Notes: a model not told the origin generated them from the sequence alone. A stretch of DNA of 34,590 nucleotides from Candidatus Nanohaloarchaea archaeon (GCA_014297435.1 JACOQA010000006.1:1-34590), one strand, 5' to 3'. Counted from the first letter of the stretch, positions 24,879-33,029 are shown. Program-made: numbers and translations.

Positions 24879-25163
24879 TTAGTTGGCGAACGCTAGAAGT
24901 GTCGAAACGTACGATGCAGCAAGCACTGCCGCCAACAAAGTCAGCAAAGAGATCGCTTCTGTCAGCTCTTTCCAGTCTCCTTCAAGCATGTCCGCGATTG
25001 TTGCGGAGACGAAACTCACCGCTGCCATAACAGCGACACCTAGAAGTGTGCCAGCGTAGCTGGGGTTCAGCGAGAGACTGAACGCCGAAAGTATGATGAA
25101 ACCGTAAAATATAGGTTTCGCGATCTCAACCGATTTTTCTGTCGAAATAAACTCGTCTTTCAT
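24879..25163 (-). CDS. Small membrane protein, three transmembrane helices
   Basis: 94 residues from the ATG at 25163 (MKDEFISTEKS); a longer reading frame to 25271 would add a Arg/Tyr-rich leader overlapping the divergent gene and is rejected. Hydrophobic segments at about 16-32, 36-54 and 71-91. No family recognised. Divergent from the 3'-end processing factor gene, with 47 bases between starts. Confidence 0.68.
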   Translation of the reverse strand: MKDEFISTEKSVEIAKPIFYGFIILSAFSLSLNPSYAGTLLGVAVMAAVSFVSATIADMLEGDWKELTEAISLLTLLAAVLAASYVSTLLAFAN

Positions 25164-25210
25164 AACAACAAACTCGTATAAAACATTCAATTCGCCTAAA
25201 TAAAAGTACC

Positions 25211-26164
25211 GTGATTCATGAGAAAGATGGCATCCATATCGAAACCAACGAGAAGGTTGTAGCCGACGCAAGAACAGCTAAGGGAGATATTAACTTTGTA
25301 TCTCATGCCCATGCGGACCACGCAGCCAAAGAAGACGGCAGATTCGTCTGTTCCGAACTTACACGAAAGATAATGTCCGAAAGATTTGATGTGGAAATGG
25401 AGAGGTATGAAAACAGTAAAATAGAGCTTATTGAATCCGGTCATATCATAGGATCCACCTCCGCACTGATAGACAACCAGATACTTTACACAGGAGACTT
25501 CTCACCAAGAGACAGACTCTACCTAAACGGTTTCGAGCCAGTAGAAGCTGAAAAGCTGATTATGGAGACTACGTACGGAACTCCCGCTTACAGGTTTCCC
25601 TCCCAAGAAGAAGTAGAGAAAAGAATCAAGGACTGGGTTGCAGACAGTAATGGACCTCTAGTTCTTTTTGGATACTCACTGGGAAAAGCGCAGAAAATAC
25701 AGCAGATAGTACAGAAATCAACTAGTAGAGATCTTATTGCGCATGACGCTATCAAAAACATGAATGAAGTAATTGAGAAACATACAGACCTTGAATTTAG
25801 AGCCAAGCCTTACGACAAAAATAAAGACGTTTTGGAGGAAAACGGGATACTTTTTGCGCCTTCAAGAAGTTCTCAAGCCGACTGGATGAAAAAAATTGTC
25901 GACAAGTATGGCGTGAAGAAAGCAGGCTTCTCAGGATGGGCGAACACCGATTCATTCAGGTATAGAGGAGGTTACGACGAGACCTTTGTTTTGTCCGACC
26001 ATGCCGACTTTGATGAGCTGGTGGAAACAGTTGAGAAGGTTAATCCGGAAAAAGTTTACACTCATCACGGTTTTGACGAGGAGTTTGCTTCTTACCTGAA
26101 AAGAGAGAAAGGAATCGACGCCCGCGCATTAAAACATAACCAGTCAAGCCTTACTGACTTCTAA
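25211..26164 (+). CDS. Metallo-beta-lactamase/beta-CASP RNA 3'-end processing factor-like exonuclease
   Basis: 317 residues, GTG start. SHAHADHA (residues about 31-38) is the HxHxDH zinc motif; YTGDFSPRD supplies the Asp; a beta-CASP insert (about 120-240) includes FGYSLGKAQKIQQ; LSDHADFDEL and YTHHG complete the site. This is the archaeal COG1236-type group related to the mRNA 3'-end cleavage factor Ysh1/CPSF73, but without N-terminal KH domains, so probably the short archaeal exonuclease form. Soluble RNA processing enzyme. Confidence 0.9.
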   Translation: MIHEKDGIHIETNEKVVADARTAKGDINFVSHAHADHAAKEDGRFVCSELTRKIMSERFDVEMERYENSKIELIESGHIIGSTSALIDNQILYTGDFSPRDRLYLNGFEPVEAEKLIMETTYGTPAYRFPSQEEVEKRIKDWVADSNGPLVLFGYSLGKAQKIQQIVQKSTSRDLIAHDAIKNMNEVIEKHTDLEFRAKPYDKNKDVLEENGILFAPSRSSQADWMKKIVDKYGVKKAGFSGWANTDSFRYRGGYDETFVLSDHADFDELVETVEKVNPEKVYTHHGFDEEFASYLKREKGIDARALKHNQSSLTDF

Positions 26165-26177
26165 AAAAAACTTGATC

Positions 26178-26609
26178 TCAGTTTGAACCGGTGAAGAATA
26201 TCCTGTCGAGAGCTGCATCTACAAACTTCTCCTCTTTATCCTCAAAAAGAGGTGCGGCATCCTCCACCGCCATCCTTCCTCCAGATGTAAGTTGTTTTCC
26301 GAACTCTTTACGTGCCGAACTCAACACATCGACTTTACCAGTTAGATGCTGTCTGATTTCACGATTTTGTTCTTTACCGTGGGAATCAAAATCAGTTAGA
26401 ATAGCAACTCTATCGCTTCCTCTTTCTACATCTTCCGCCAGGTCTTCATGGGTTCTTTCGGCTGATTCAAAGATCTTTCCTTCGAATCCCAGCATCCTCA
26501 TCACTCTTCTATCGGAGAAACCTTCTACAATTATAGAGTCAACGTCTCTGTCGAGTTTTTCCACCTCTTTTTCCAGACGGTTTCTTTCCTTGAACTTCTC
26601 TACATCCAT
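26178..26609 (-). CDS. Small TOPRIM-domain protein
   Basis: 143 residues. SIIVEGFSDRRVMRMLG (E29) and AILTDFDSHGKE (D73, D75) are the TOPRIM Glu and DxD motifs, similar to the archaeal stand-alone TOPRIM proteins related to RNase M5 and DnaG. An N-terminal basic helix (residues 1-20) precedes the domain. A TATAAATA-type element about 30 bases upstream of the ATG lies between this gene and the divergent pcm. Unrelated in sequence to the TOPRIM protein at 18744. Confidence 0.85.
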   Translation of the reverse strand: MDVEKFKERNRLEKEVEKLDRDVDSIIVEGFSDRRVMRMLGFEGKIFESAERTHEDLAEDVERGSDRVAILTDFDSHGKEQNREIRQHLTGKVDVLSSARKEFGKQLTSGGRMAVEDAAPLFEDKEEKFVDAALDRIFFTGSN

Positions 26610-26634
26610 AACTGGGGTAAATTAGGGACTCGAA

Positions 26635-26644
26635 GTATAAATAC
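26635..26644. promoter_or_regulatory. Possible bidirectional TATA element between TOPRIM gene and pcm
   Basis: GTATAAATAC reads similarly on both strands. It is about 30 bases before the TOPRIM ATG (26609). It directly abuts the pcm ATG at 26645, too close to serve it, but is about 24 bases before the in-frame ATG at 26663. Confidence 0.45.
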
Positions 26645-27229
26645 ATGGATTCGAACGAAAGCATGGTCGACTACCTGGTTGAAATGGAAAAGATCCAATC
26701 TCCCGAGGTAGAGCAAGCTTTCAGAAACGTAGACAGAAAGAGGTTCATGCCAGACGATTTCAGGGATCGGGCTTACGAAGATCGTCCTTTCTCACTCGCG
26801 GAGAATTCGACTATATCCGCTCCTCACATGGTGGCGATCGACACAGAACTACTCGAAGTCAAAGAAGATTCTAGTGTTGTAGAGGTAGGTTCCGGTTCGG
26901 GCTACCAGCTAGCGATACTTTCAGAACTAGGTAAAGAAGTGAAAGGCATCGAACTTAATGAGGAGCTATTCAAATCTTCGAAAGAAAAGCTTTCCGACCG
27001 TGAAAACGTCGATGTCTTCCATGGCTCCGGACTAGAACCTTTGAAAGAAAATTTCGACCGTATTCTTTTTTCATGTGCTGTCGAATCTATCGAACCGTTC
27101 CTTGAAAAATTAAAGGAGGATGGGGTCATGGTGGCGCCGGTTAACGAAGAGTTGGGCACACGTCTGAAGAAATGGAAGAACGGCACAGTCTCTAATCATG
27201 GCTTTGTTCGTTTCACGGATTTCAGGTAA
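26645..27229 (+). CDS. pcm: Protein-L-isoaspartate O-methyltransferase
   Basis: 194 residues. N-terminal helix 'SPEVEQAFRNVDRKRFMP', then 'AYEDRPFSLAENSTISAPHMVA' is the substrate-site signature of Pcm; VVEVGSGSGYQLAILSEL is the SAM-binding motif I; GIELNEEL is motif II. The enzyme methylates isoaspartyl residues to start their repair. Start is uncertain: the ATG at 26645 is listed, but the TATA-like element just before it makes the ATG at 26663 (MVDYLVEM) attractive. The 3' end overlaps the convergent nuclease-like gene by eight bases. Confidence 0.92.
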   Translation: MDSNESMVDYLVEMEKIQSPEVEQAFRNVDRKRFMPDDFRDRAYEDRPFSLAENSTISAPHMVAIDTELLEVKEDSSVVEVGSGSGYQLAILSELGKEVKGIELNEELFKSSKEKLSDRENVDVFHGSGLEPLKENFDRILFSCAVESIEPFLEKLKEDGVMVAPVNEELGTRLKKWKNGTVSNHGFVRFTDFR

Positions 27230-28442
27230 CTTTCCTTTCTATTTCCTTGCTGAGAACAGGGTTAACTGCGGACTGGAAGAAACTTCTTACAGTATCTCTG
27301 TACGCCTCGAAAGACTCCTCTGTATCCAGATATGAGATATCAAAATCTTCTGTAACGGTTAGTTCGTGGCTAAAACGTCCGTTCTTGAATCCTCCAAAGT
27401 CTTTCCTCGAGTTAACAAGCTTCTCTCTCATACGGGACTCAGCTTCCTCAGGTATCTCCGCAAACACTTTATGCGTCACATCGTCGTGAGAAACAACTTC
27501 AAGCCTGAAACCTAGGTCTTCTGTATCCTTAATTTTTATCCTGTTGTCTCCGTACTCTTTTTCTGTTCTCACTTTAGGTGTGAATAGCTCAGCGATGGTC
27601 TCGGTCGATACAACCCCCAGAGTTTCCATAACCTCTTTTTCAACCTCTTCAGGTTGTAGAACAAAACCGGACTCGACAGGTTCGAAAGTGCTTACCGCAG
27701 CGTAGAAAACTTCTCTGTCCATAGATTCAAGCCTCTCCCTTACCTGTTCAACTTTCTCCTTAACTCCTTTCACTGCGTCCCAGGAGTAAGGAATGTCGAA
27801 AAGTAGGGCGCTTTCACGCTCTTTGTGAGTCATTACTGCGTCGACAGGAAGTTTGAAATCAAAACTGCTTAAAGGCGGTCTTTTCAACTCAAGTTTTGTA
27901 TAATCCCTCTCCAGTTTTTCCAAAGGCTCTAATGCAGCGTTCACACGGTTCTCAAAAGGTTTCAAAGACCTGAATAGAAGTCTTGCCTGGCTCTGAGAAA
28001 GCTGCTTTCGTTCAACCATCTTCGCAACATCCCTCACCACTCTATCAGTATCTGTATAAACTAATTCCGACTGCAGGAACTGGTGAAGTGATTTGAACTC
28101 TACTGCTTCAAAGTCTTTCAGTGACGGTTTTCCTGAGCTGTTGATGAATATTCCTCTGTATTTGTGGTCGGAGACTTCTTCCACATCAAGACCTGTGTCT
28201 ATCGGGTTTGTCTTCAGCTTTTGAATATACTTTTTCATTCTGTCAAGGTCTTCTTCGCCTACTTCAGGTTTCTTCTTTGCGTCAAGAACCCAGACCTCTT
28301 TCTTTCCCTCTCTACTTATCCTGGCAAAGGCATCCGGTCTAGAGTTGTTGCTTAGAGAACCGACTCTTTCGAAGAAATCGAAATATCCTTCATACTGTCT
28401 GAGTACATCGAGTACGTCTCTCTGGAATACTTTCCAGCTCAT
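27222..28442 (-). CDS. Protein with N-terminal PD-(D/E)XK nuclease domain, otherwise unknown
   Basis: 406 residues. Within residues 30-60, RPDAF (D37) followed by WVLDAKKK (D54, K56) gives the D-x16-DAK pattern of PD-(D/E)XK nucleases, with E25 in the preceding helix. The remaining 340 residues are charged, with a helical region (150-280) and a beta-rich C terminus; no other domain recognised. The start overlaps the stop of the regulator gene by four bases (ATGA), so the nuclease is probably controlled and translated with it. Confidence 0.68.
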   Translation of the reverse strand: MSWKVFQRDVLDVLRQYEGYFDFFERVGSLSNNSRPDAFARISREGKKEVWVLDAKKKPEVGEEDLDRMKKYIQKLKTNPIDTGLDVEEVSDHKYRGIFINSSGKPSLKDFEAVEFKSLHQFLQSELVYTDTDRVVRDVAKMVERKQLSQSQARLLFRSLKPFENRVNAALEPLEKLERDYTKLELKRPPLSSFDFKLPVDAVMTHKERESALLFDIPYSWDAVKGVKEKVEQVRERLESMDREVFYAAVSTFEPVESGFVLQPEEVEKEVMETLGVVSTETIAELFTPKVRTEKEYGDNRIKIKDTEDLGFRLEVVSHDDVTHKVFAEIPEEAESRMREKLVNSRKDFGGFKNGRFSHELTVTEDFDISYLDTEESFEAYRDTVRSFFQSAVNPVLSKEIERKVT

Positions 28443-29341
28443 TCTATTACCTCGTAGCTGTCGATCTTTCCGTCACCGTCCATGTCTTTTCCTTCTACGA
28501 CCCTGTAGAACTCCCCTGACCTGTAATCCTCTGTAATGGTTTCCAGGTTTTTGAAGGCTTCTACCGCCGCCTCAGTTCCTTCAGCTCTAACACCAGCCAC
28601 CAGAAAGATAGAGTTTTCCAGTTCTGCAGGATTATCGGCTTTCGCCACCACCCCAATTGACCCTGAGGTGTAGGTGTTTTCAGGAGTTTCAAGACCTCTG
28701 TACGGAAATTCTTCGGAGAATTCTACAGGAAAATCGCCGTTAAACCTTTTGGCAACGGTATTGGTTAGTATTCCTCCCAGTATCAATAGGTTTTGGTCAA
28801 AACTTGATTCGCGTTTTATCTCAGTGTCTAGCTTGACTTTTCTTCCTTTCCAGTCTGTATACGCACCTAGTTTTCTTCCGATTTCGAAGGCTAGATGGCC
28901 GTCAGCTGCTTTAACCTGATCAGGACCATGTTCCTCGGGCGAACCTACAACGACTTTGCCCTCAAGGTTTGAACCGTTTAGAAGCGGATCGAAGAATTCC
29001 TTGATGTGTTCAGGTTTTTCAGGAAAGAACCGTTTTTCTCCTTCTTTGCTGAAATCTATGCTGAAGGCGTCTGATGAAAGTTTGTAGAATGTTGCGATCC
29101 CTCCTGATCTTTTTTCCTGTCGTTCTTGTTTGATTATTCCCGAGTTTTTCAGCTTCTTGAAGTGGTAGTAGGTTTTCTGTTTTCCTATATCAAGTTCTTT
29201 GGCAATTTCAGCCGGATAAGATGGTTCTTCAGAAAGCAGGTTCAATATTTTTCTTCTGGTTGGATCTTTCAGGGCGTCGAGCTTCTCAGGGCTTAAATCC
29301 TTTGCTTCAAGTCTTTTGCCGCTCTTTAGAAGATCAGCCAT
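28439..29341 (-). CDS. ArsR-type HTH regulator with S-layer-like domain and C-terminal EF-hand loop
   Basis: 300 residues. Residues 18-90 form a winged helix (DPTRRKILNLLSEEPSYPAEIAKELDIGKQKTYYHFKKL is the core, quoted in parts: DPTRRKILNLL and IGKQKTYYHFKKL). The second half resembles the repeat domain of archaeal S-layer proteins around LILGGILTNTVAKRF. The last residues DMDGDGKIDSYE form a perfect EF-hand/dockerin calcium loop. A TTATAAT box lies 25 bases upstream. It overlaps the downstream nuclease gene. A calcium-responsive cytoplasmic regulator is one reading; inference. Confidence 0.75.
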   Translation of the reverse strand: MADLLKSGKRLEAKDLSPEKLDALKDPTRRKILNLLSEEPSYPAEIAKELDIGKQKTYYHFKKLKNSGIIKQERQEKRSGGIATFYKLSSDAFSIDFSKEGEKRFFPEKPEHIKEFFDPLLNGSNLEGKVVVGSPEEHGPDQVKAADGHLAFEIGRKLGAYTDWKGRKVKLDTEIKRESSFDQNLLILGGILTNTVAKRFNGDFPVEFSEEFPYRGLETPENTYTSGSIGVVAKADNPAELENSIFLVAGVRAEGTEAAVEAFKNLETITEDYRSGEFYRVVEGKDMDGDGKIDSYEVIE

Positions 29342-29362
29342 TAAAATAAATCTTGTACCGGT

Positions 29363-29369
29363 ATTATAA
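29363..29369 (-). promoter_or_regulatory. TATA box of the HTH/EF-hand regulator operon
   Basis: On the minus strand TTATAAT is centred 25 bases before the ATG at 29341, typical of a leaderless archaeal promoter. Confidence 0.55.
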
Positions 29370-29460
29370 GTTTTTTATGGACTTCTCCAAATGAAAAGTT
29401 GGAACGGCCTAAAACGGGATTTAAGGTTCTTACCGTTCAGAAAATTGTTTCACCTGTCTG

Positions 29461-29467
29461 TTTATAA
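29461..29467 (+). promoter_or_regulatory. TATA box of glmS
   Basis: TTTATAA is centred 30 bases before the glmS ATG, predicting a leader of only a few bases. The rest of the intergenic region 29370-29460 shows no other feature. Confidence 0.55.
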
Positions 29468-29493
29468 CCCCGGAAAAATGATTAGTTGATTGT

Positions 29494-31209
29494 ATGTGCG
29501 GTATTGTAGGTTACAATGGTGAAAACGCCTCAGAGAAGATACTTGAAGGGCTTCAGAGACTGGAGTACCGAGGCTACGACTCAGCAGGAATCGCCACACT
29601 CTCCGAACAAATAGAAGTTGTGAAAGCTGAAGGCGAGGTAGATGAAGCTATCACAGAGCTGCCCTCAGGAAACACGGGGATAGGTCACACACGCTGGGCC
29701 ACACACGGCGGCGTAAACGACAGAAACGCTCATCCGCACACAGACTGCAAGAACAAGGTCGCGGTTGTACACAACGGAATAATACAGAATCACGAACAAC
29801 TCAAAGAAGAGCTGGAAGATCATAAATTCCGTTCCGAGACAGATACCGAAGTTATACCCCACCTAATCGAGGAAGCACTCAAGGAAGGACTTGAAGCCCG
29901 AGAAATATGTGAGATGCTTCAGGAAAAACTGGAAGGAGAGTACGCAATAGTCGCTTTACTTGAATCAGGTGAGATGATCGCATTAAGAAAAGGCTCTCCA
30001 CTTGTAATAGGCGTAGGGGATGGAGAAAATTTCCTAGGCTCGGATGTGACAGCTTTCATCCAACACACCGATCAGGCTATCTTCATGCAGAACGGCGACT
30101 ACGCCACAATTAATGAGGGAATTGATATCTACAAATCAGGGGAGAAAGTCGAAAGAGAAATAGAGAAAGTTGATTGGGATGCTCAACAGGCCTCGAAAAA
30201 CGGTTACGACCACTTCATGCTGAAGGAGATAGAACAGCAGCCGAAAACCGTGAAGAGAGCTGCATTCCAGGACAGGAAAGACATGGAAGAAGCCAAAAAA
30301 TTGATTGAAAACTCCAGAAAAGTTGTTTTAACAGGTTGCGGGACTTCAAGCTACGCTGCATCAATTGCAGCCAAATACTTCAGAGAAGCAGGTATCGAAG
30401 TAGTTTACGAGCAATCCCATGAAATCGAGTACCGTTCCAAAGAGTTCTCAGAAAAAGATCTTGTGATTGCATTAAGCCAGAGCGGGGAAACAGCAGACCT
30501 GCTTTCATTCCTCGAAAAGATAGATTCAAGGGTTTTAGGAATTGTAAACGTGGTTGGATCGACTCTTGACAGGCATTCTGACAAATCCCTCTACGTAAAT
30601 GCAGGACCTGAGATAGGTGTCGCCTCAACCAAAGCCTTTACAGGACAGCTAACAGTCATGAAGCTCCTGAAATACACTTTAGAGGATAAGCTTGAGGAAG
30701 GACGAGATTCTCTGACGGAAACTGCTGAAAAAATAGAGGAAGTAGTTGAAACCAACAAAAAAAGTATTGAAGAACTATCTGAAGAACTGAAGGACAAAGA
30801 TAATGTCTACTTCGTAGGACGTTACAGAGGTGTTGATGTAGCGAGAGAAGCCGCGTTAAAATTGAAAGAGCTCTCGTACATCCATGCTGAGGCGTTTCCT
30901 GGCGGAGAGTTCAAACACGGAACTCTAGCATTAGTTGAAGATGATACTCCGGTAGTCGGTTTTGTTAAAGATAGGGGCATGGAAGAAGTTATCTCGAATA
31001 TTGTGGAGGCAAAAAGCCGTGGCGCAAGTATAACGGGAGTTGGAGAGTCATTAGAAGGTTTTGAACATTTTATTGAGATACCGGAAGACAAAAACAGGGA
31101 GATACTTGAGGTAGTACCTTTCCAGCTTCTCGCTTACAGAACCGCTGTCAAACTAGGTCATAACCCGGATAAGCCCCGGAATCTGGCGAAATCTGTAACG
31201 GTGAAATAA
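29494..31209 (+). CDS. glmS: Glutamine--fructose-6-phosphate aminotransferase (isomerizing)
   Basis: 571 residues. Starts MCGIVGY so that C2 becomes the N-terminal nucleophile of the glutaminase domain; RLEYRGYDSAG, HTRWATHG and HNGIIQNH follow as in all GlmS. Two SIS sugar-isomerase domains occupy about 260-570 (TGCGTSSYAA, ALSQSGETADLL, STKAFTGQL, LKELSYIHAEAFPGGEFKHG, ending NLAKSVTVK). It makes glucosamine-6-phosphate, the first step to UDP-GlcNAc for surface glycans, and so links functionally to the UppP-like enzyme. Slightly short in the linker compared with bacterial forms. Confidence 0.97.
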   Translation: MCGIVGYNGENASEKILEGLQRLEYRGYDSAGIATLSEQIEVVKAEGEVDEAITELPSGNTGIGHTRWATHGGVNDRNAHPHTDCKNKVAVVHNGIIQNHEQLKEELEDHKFRSETDTEVIPHLIEEALKEGLEAREICEMLQEKLEGEYAIVALLESGEMIALRKGSPLVIGVGDGENFLGSDVTAFIQHTDQAIFMQNGDYATINEGIDIYKSGEKVEREIEKVDWDAQQASKNGYDHFMLKEIEQQPKTVKRAAFQDRKDMEEAKKLIENSRKVVLTGCGTSSYAASIAAKYFREAGIEVVYEQSHEIEYRSKEFSEKDLVIALSQSGETADLLSFLEKIDSRVLGIVNVVGSTLDRHSDKSLYVNAGPEIGVASTKAFTGQLTVMKLLKYTLEDKLEEGRDSLTETAEKIEEVVETNKKSIEELSEELKDKDNVYFVGRYRGVDVAREAALKLKELSYIHAEAFPGGEFKHGTLALVEDDTPVVGFVKDRGMEEVISNIVEAKSRGASITGVGESLEGFEHFIEIPEDKNREILEVVPFQLLAYRTAVKLGHNPDKPRNLAKSVTVK

Positions 31210-31242
31210 ACGGTTTAAACTCTCCTCCACCAAGATTTCTCT

Positions 31243-31677
31243 ATGAAGAAGACACTTCCAGTCCTCGCGATCGGGCTTATGGTTGTATCAGCAGCAGGAA
31301 TAACGGTTGGCGACACAAGTTTCGACACCAAAGAGCTAAAAAATAAGTACAACTCGAACACAGACCAGCTACCAAGCTTTATGTCAGATCTGATAGGAGA
31401 TCAGACCATTAACCTGAACTATGAGAACATGACTTTTGGAGTTGAGATGGATGGAGTTAAGATAAACAGGACTTCGGAAAACGGTTTTAACGAAACAACT
31501 CTTAAGGTCTGGGCGGACAGCTCTGATGTAGAGAATATAACTAATTCCAAAGAACCTATCAAAGCTTTGAACAACCGTTTGAAGAACGATGAGATACGTT
31601 ATGAGACACAGGGAGTTGTTAACACTGTTAAGTTCTTTGTAGCTGAGCAGCTACTCAAGATAGGTTCATTCCTATAA
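31243..31677 (+). CDS. Exported protein of unknown function
   Basis: 144 residues with a classic signal peptide (MKK followed by hydrophobic residues to about 20, then 'SAAGITVGD'). The mature part is acidic with several N-x-S/T sites (NMT, NRT, NET, NIT), consistent with an N-glycosylated surface protein. No lipobox Cys and no second clear membrane helix, though the C-terminal 'VVNTVKFFVAEQLLKIGSFL' is amphipathic. Sits 33 bases after glmS with its own GGTTTAAAC TATA-like element at -28. Confidence 0.68.
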   Translation: MKKTLPVLAIGLMVVSAAGITVGDTSFDTKELKNKYNSNTDQLPSFMSDLIGDQTINLNYENMTFGVEMDGVKINRTSENGFNETTLKVWADSSDVENITNSKEPIKALNNRLKNDEIRYETQGVVNTVKFFVAEQLLKIGSFL

Positions 31678-31696
31678 TTTACCTTCTTTCTTAAAG

Positions 31697-31710
31697 ACTT
31701 GATTTCAAGT
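31697..31710. promoter_or_regulatory. Short palindrome before the gene at 31718
   Basis: Six-base arms ACTTGA and TCAAGT with a two-base centre lie directly after a TTAAAGA element and end eight bases before the GTG start. Position fits an operator; the short arms could be chance. Confidence 0.35.
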
Positions 31711-31717
31711 TTAGATT

Positions 31718-31957
31718 GTGGCAGATACGCTTTACAAGCTCGAAGGATTGAAAGATGGCGACAGTATTCGTCTTGAAGATGCCGCTATAGTTCTAGATTA
31801 CAGAGGGAATTATAAGACGGAATCCGGACTTTACTGGAATGATCTAAGACTTGTCAAGAACGACTTTGAAGCCTCTGAACTTGTAGAAGCCCTCGAGTCA
31901 GATCTCAGCGTTAAGGAGTCAGAGCTTGGATTGAGAGAGATAAATGATTATGGGTAA
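31718..31957 (+). CDS. Short hypothetical protein, probably truncated by a nonsense codon
   Basis: 79 residues from a GTG start, with no recognised family. The N-terminal part is beta-rich (KLEGLKDGDSIRLEDAAIVLDYRG), the rest helical. The frame stays open after the TAA at 31955-31957 for 45 more codons of plausible helical protein (see next entry), ending at the convergent gene. Either the gene was longer and is now broken, or the 79-residue form is the real product. Confidence 0.5.
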   Translation: MADTLYKLEGLKDGDSIRLEDAAIVLDYRGNYKTESGLYWNDLRLVKNDFEASELVEALESDLSVKESELGLREINDYG

Positions 31958-32095
31958 CTACTCGAGCAAAGATGTTACATAGAAGATTTTAACGCTTTCA
32001 GGTCTAGACTTAAAGCTAATAAAGAGGCTCTGGATCTTTTTGAAGTAATCAACGAGCTTGAGCAAAGATTGGAAGAGTTCAGCCAAGGTTACTGA
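31958..32095 (+). pseudogene. In-frame remnant C terminus after the TAA at 31955
   Basis: The same frame continues with 45 codons to a TGA at 32093-32095. The text is charged and has a heptad-like hydrophobic spacing (ANKEALDLFEVINELEQRLEEF), and no start codon of its own. It fills an otherwise empty gap and overlaps the convergent gene by 17 bases, as other genes here do. A single base change or an assembly error could have made the TAA. Confidence 0.45.
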
Positions 32096-32675
32096 AACCG
32101 ATATTTCTGTCCTCGACCTCCGCCTGGAAGGCCTTTAGATCGACTTCTCTATCATCGGAGTCGCGGTGGTAAGGAATTACTGTACTGGGCTTGATCATTA
32201 CCGCTGCTTTAACCGCTTCATCAACATCAAGCATCTCGCCGTTAACAGGTAGGAAAGCGATATCCACACACCCCTCAATATCCATCAGGGATTCGTCAAG
32301 TTCGAGCTTACCAGGTATGTAGAAATCTTTGTCTCTCATCCTGAAACGGTAGCCAAAGCTGTCTGAAGGACCTACAGCCTCAATCTCTACTCCGTAAACA
32401 TCGATTGTTTCGCCAGAACCAATACTTTCAGTATCTTCAAGCGGCACCTGACCTCTATCAATCTCCTTTGGAACTACCACACATGTTCGGCCGTTAGAAA
32501 CCTTGTCTATTGTTTCGGGATCAAAATGTTCGGGGTCGTTCCCTGTAACAAGTATTATGTCGGCGGAGAACTCGGAATCTTTTACGGGGTCAACAGCCAC
32601 AGTAAATCCTGCGTCTTCTATTCTGACCGTTGAAAGTCCTTCCCAGTTAATATTGAATCCGTCGAAATCTGCCAA
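32079..32675 (-). CDS. Metallo-beta-lactamase-fold protein with degenerate metal site
   Basis: 198 residues. The layout follows UlaG-like MBL proteins: N-terminal beta sheet with DAGFTVAVDPVK, a metal loop before FDPETIDKV, and the closing IPYHRD. However the HxHxDH motif reads GNDPEH, keeping only the final His, so zinc binding as in the active enzymes is unlikely. Start is TTG at 32675: a TAG lies immediately upstream in frame, no ATG/GTG follows early, and GGGGAGTG gives a ribosome site. Soluble; substrate unknown. Confidence 0.78.
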   Translation of the reverse strand: MADFDGFNINWEGLSTVRIEDAGFTVAVDPVKDSEFSADIILVTGNDPEHFDPETIDKVSNGRTCVVVPKEIDRGQVPLEDTESIGSGETIDVYGVEIEAVGPSDSFGYRFRMRDKDFYIPGKLELDESLMDIEGCVDIAFLPVNGEMLDVDEAVKAAVMIKPSTVIPYHRDSDDREVDLKAFQAEVEDRNIGFSNLG

Positions 32676-32795
32676 CTAGATGCACTCCCCTTAAAGTTTA
32701 TTGATTGCTCAAAATACTTTAAAACCATCGTTTTCGAGTATGTTCCTGCCACTTGATTAAAAACCTTTGCGGAACCTATAATTCTATACACACTT

Positions 32796-32878
32796 GCGGG
32801 GGTAGCCAAGTGGTCAAAGGCGCAGGATTTAGGCTCCTGTCCGTTAGCGGTTCGCAGGTTCAAATCCTGTCCCCTGCA
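32796..32878 (+). tRNA. tRNA-Leu (anticodon UAG)
   Basis: Class II tRNA of 83 bases. Acceptor GCGGGGG pairs with CCCCTGC (one G-U), discriminator A. The anticodon stem is CAGGA/TCCTG with loop TTTAGGC (TAG at 32830-32832). The long variable arm contains CCGTTAGCGG. The T arm is CAGG-TTCAAAT-CCTG. No intron. A restriction-modification operon begins 150 bases downstream. Confidence 0.95.
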
Positions 32879-32917
32879 CTACTTCCTTCTCTAACAGAAA
32901 TTTCAACAAAAAACTAC

Positions 32918-32942
32918 GTAAACCGGTTGAAATACGGTTTAC
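32918..32942. repeat. Inverted repeat upstream of the RM regulator, with an extra half-site
   Basis: Perfect eight-base arms GTAAACCG and CGGTTTAC are separated by nine bases; GGTTTAC recurs at 32979-32985. These lie 45-112 bases before the regulator GTG at 33030, suggesting operator sites for the winged-helix protein. The intervening sequence 32879-33029 has no gene. Confidence 0.55.
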
Positions 32943-33029
32943 AACCAATGTTAGCACTGCCAAACAAATATCAGAAATGGTTTACCTAAAACAAAATATT
33001 GTTAAAGGTGTATACTACAAAACAATAGT

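Noticed and set aside
26191-26625. 144-residue plus-strand ORF over the TOPRIM gene
   Set aside because: Ser-rich antisense translation of a gene with clear TOPRIM motifs.
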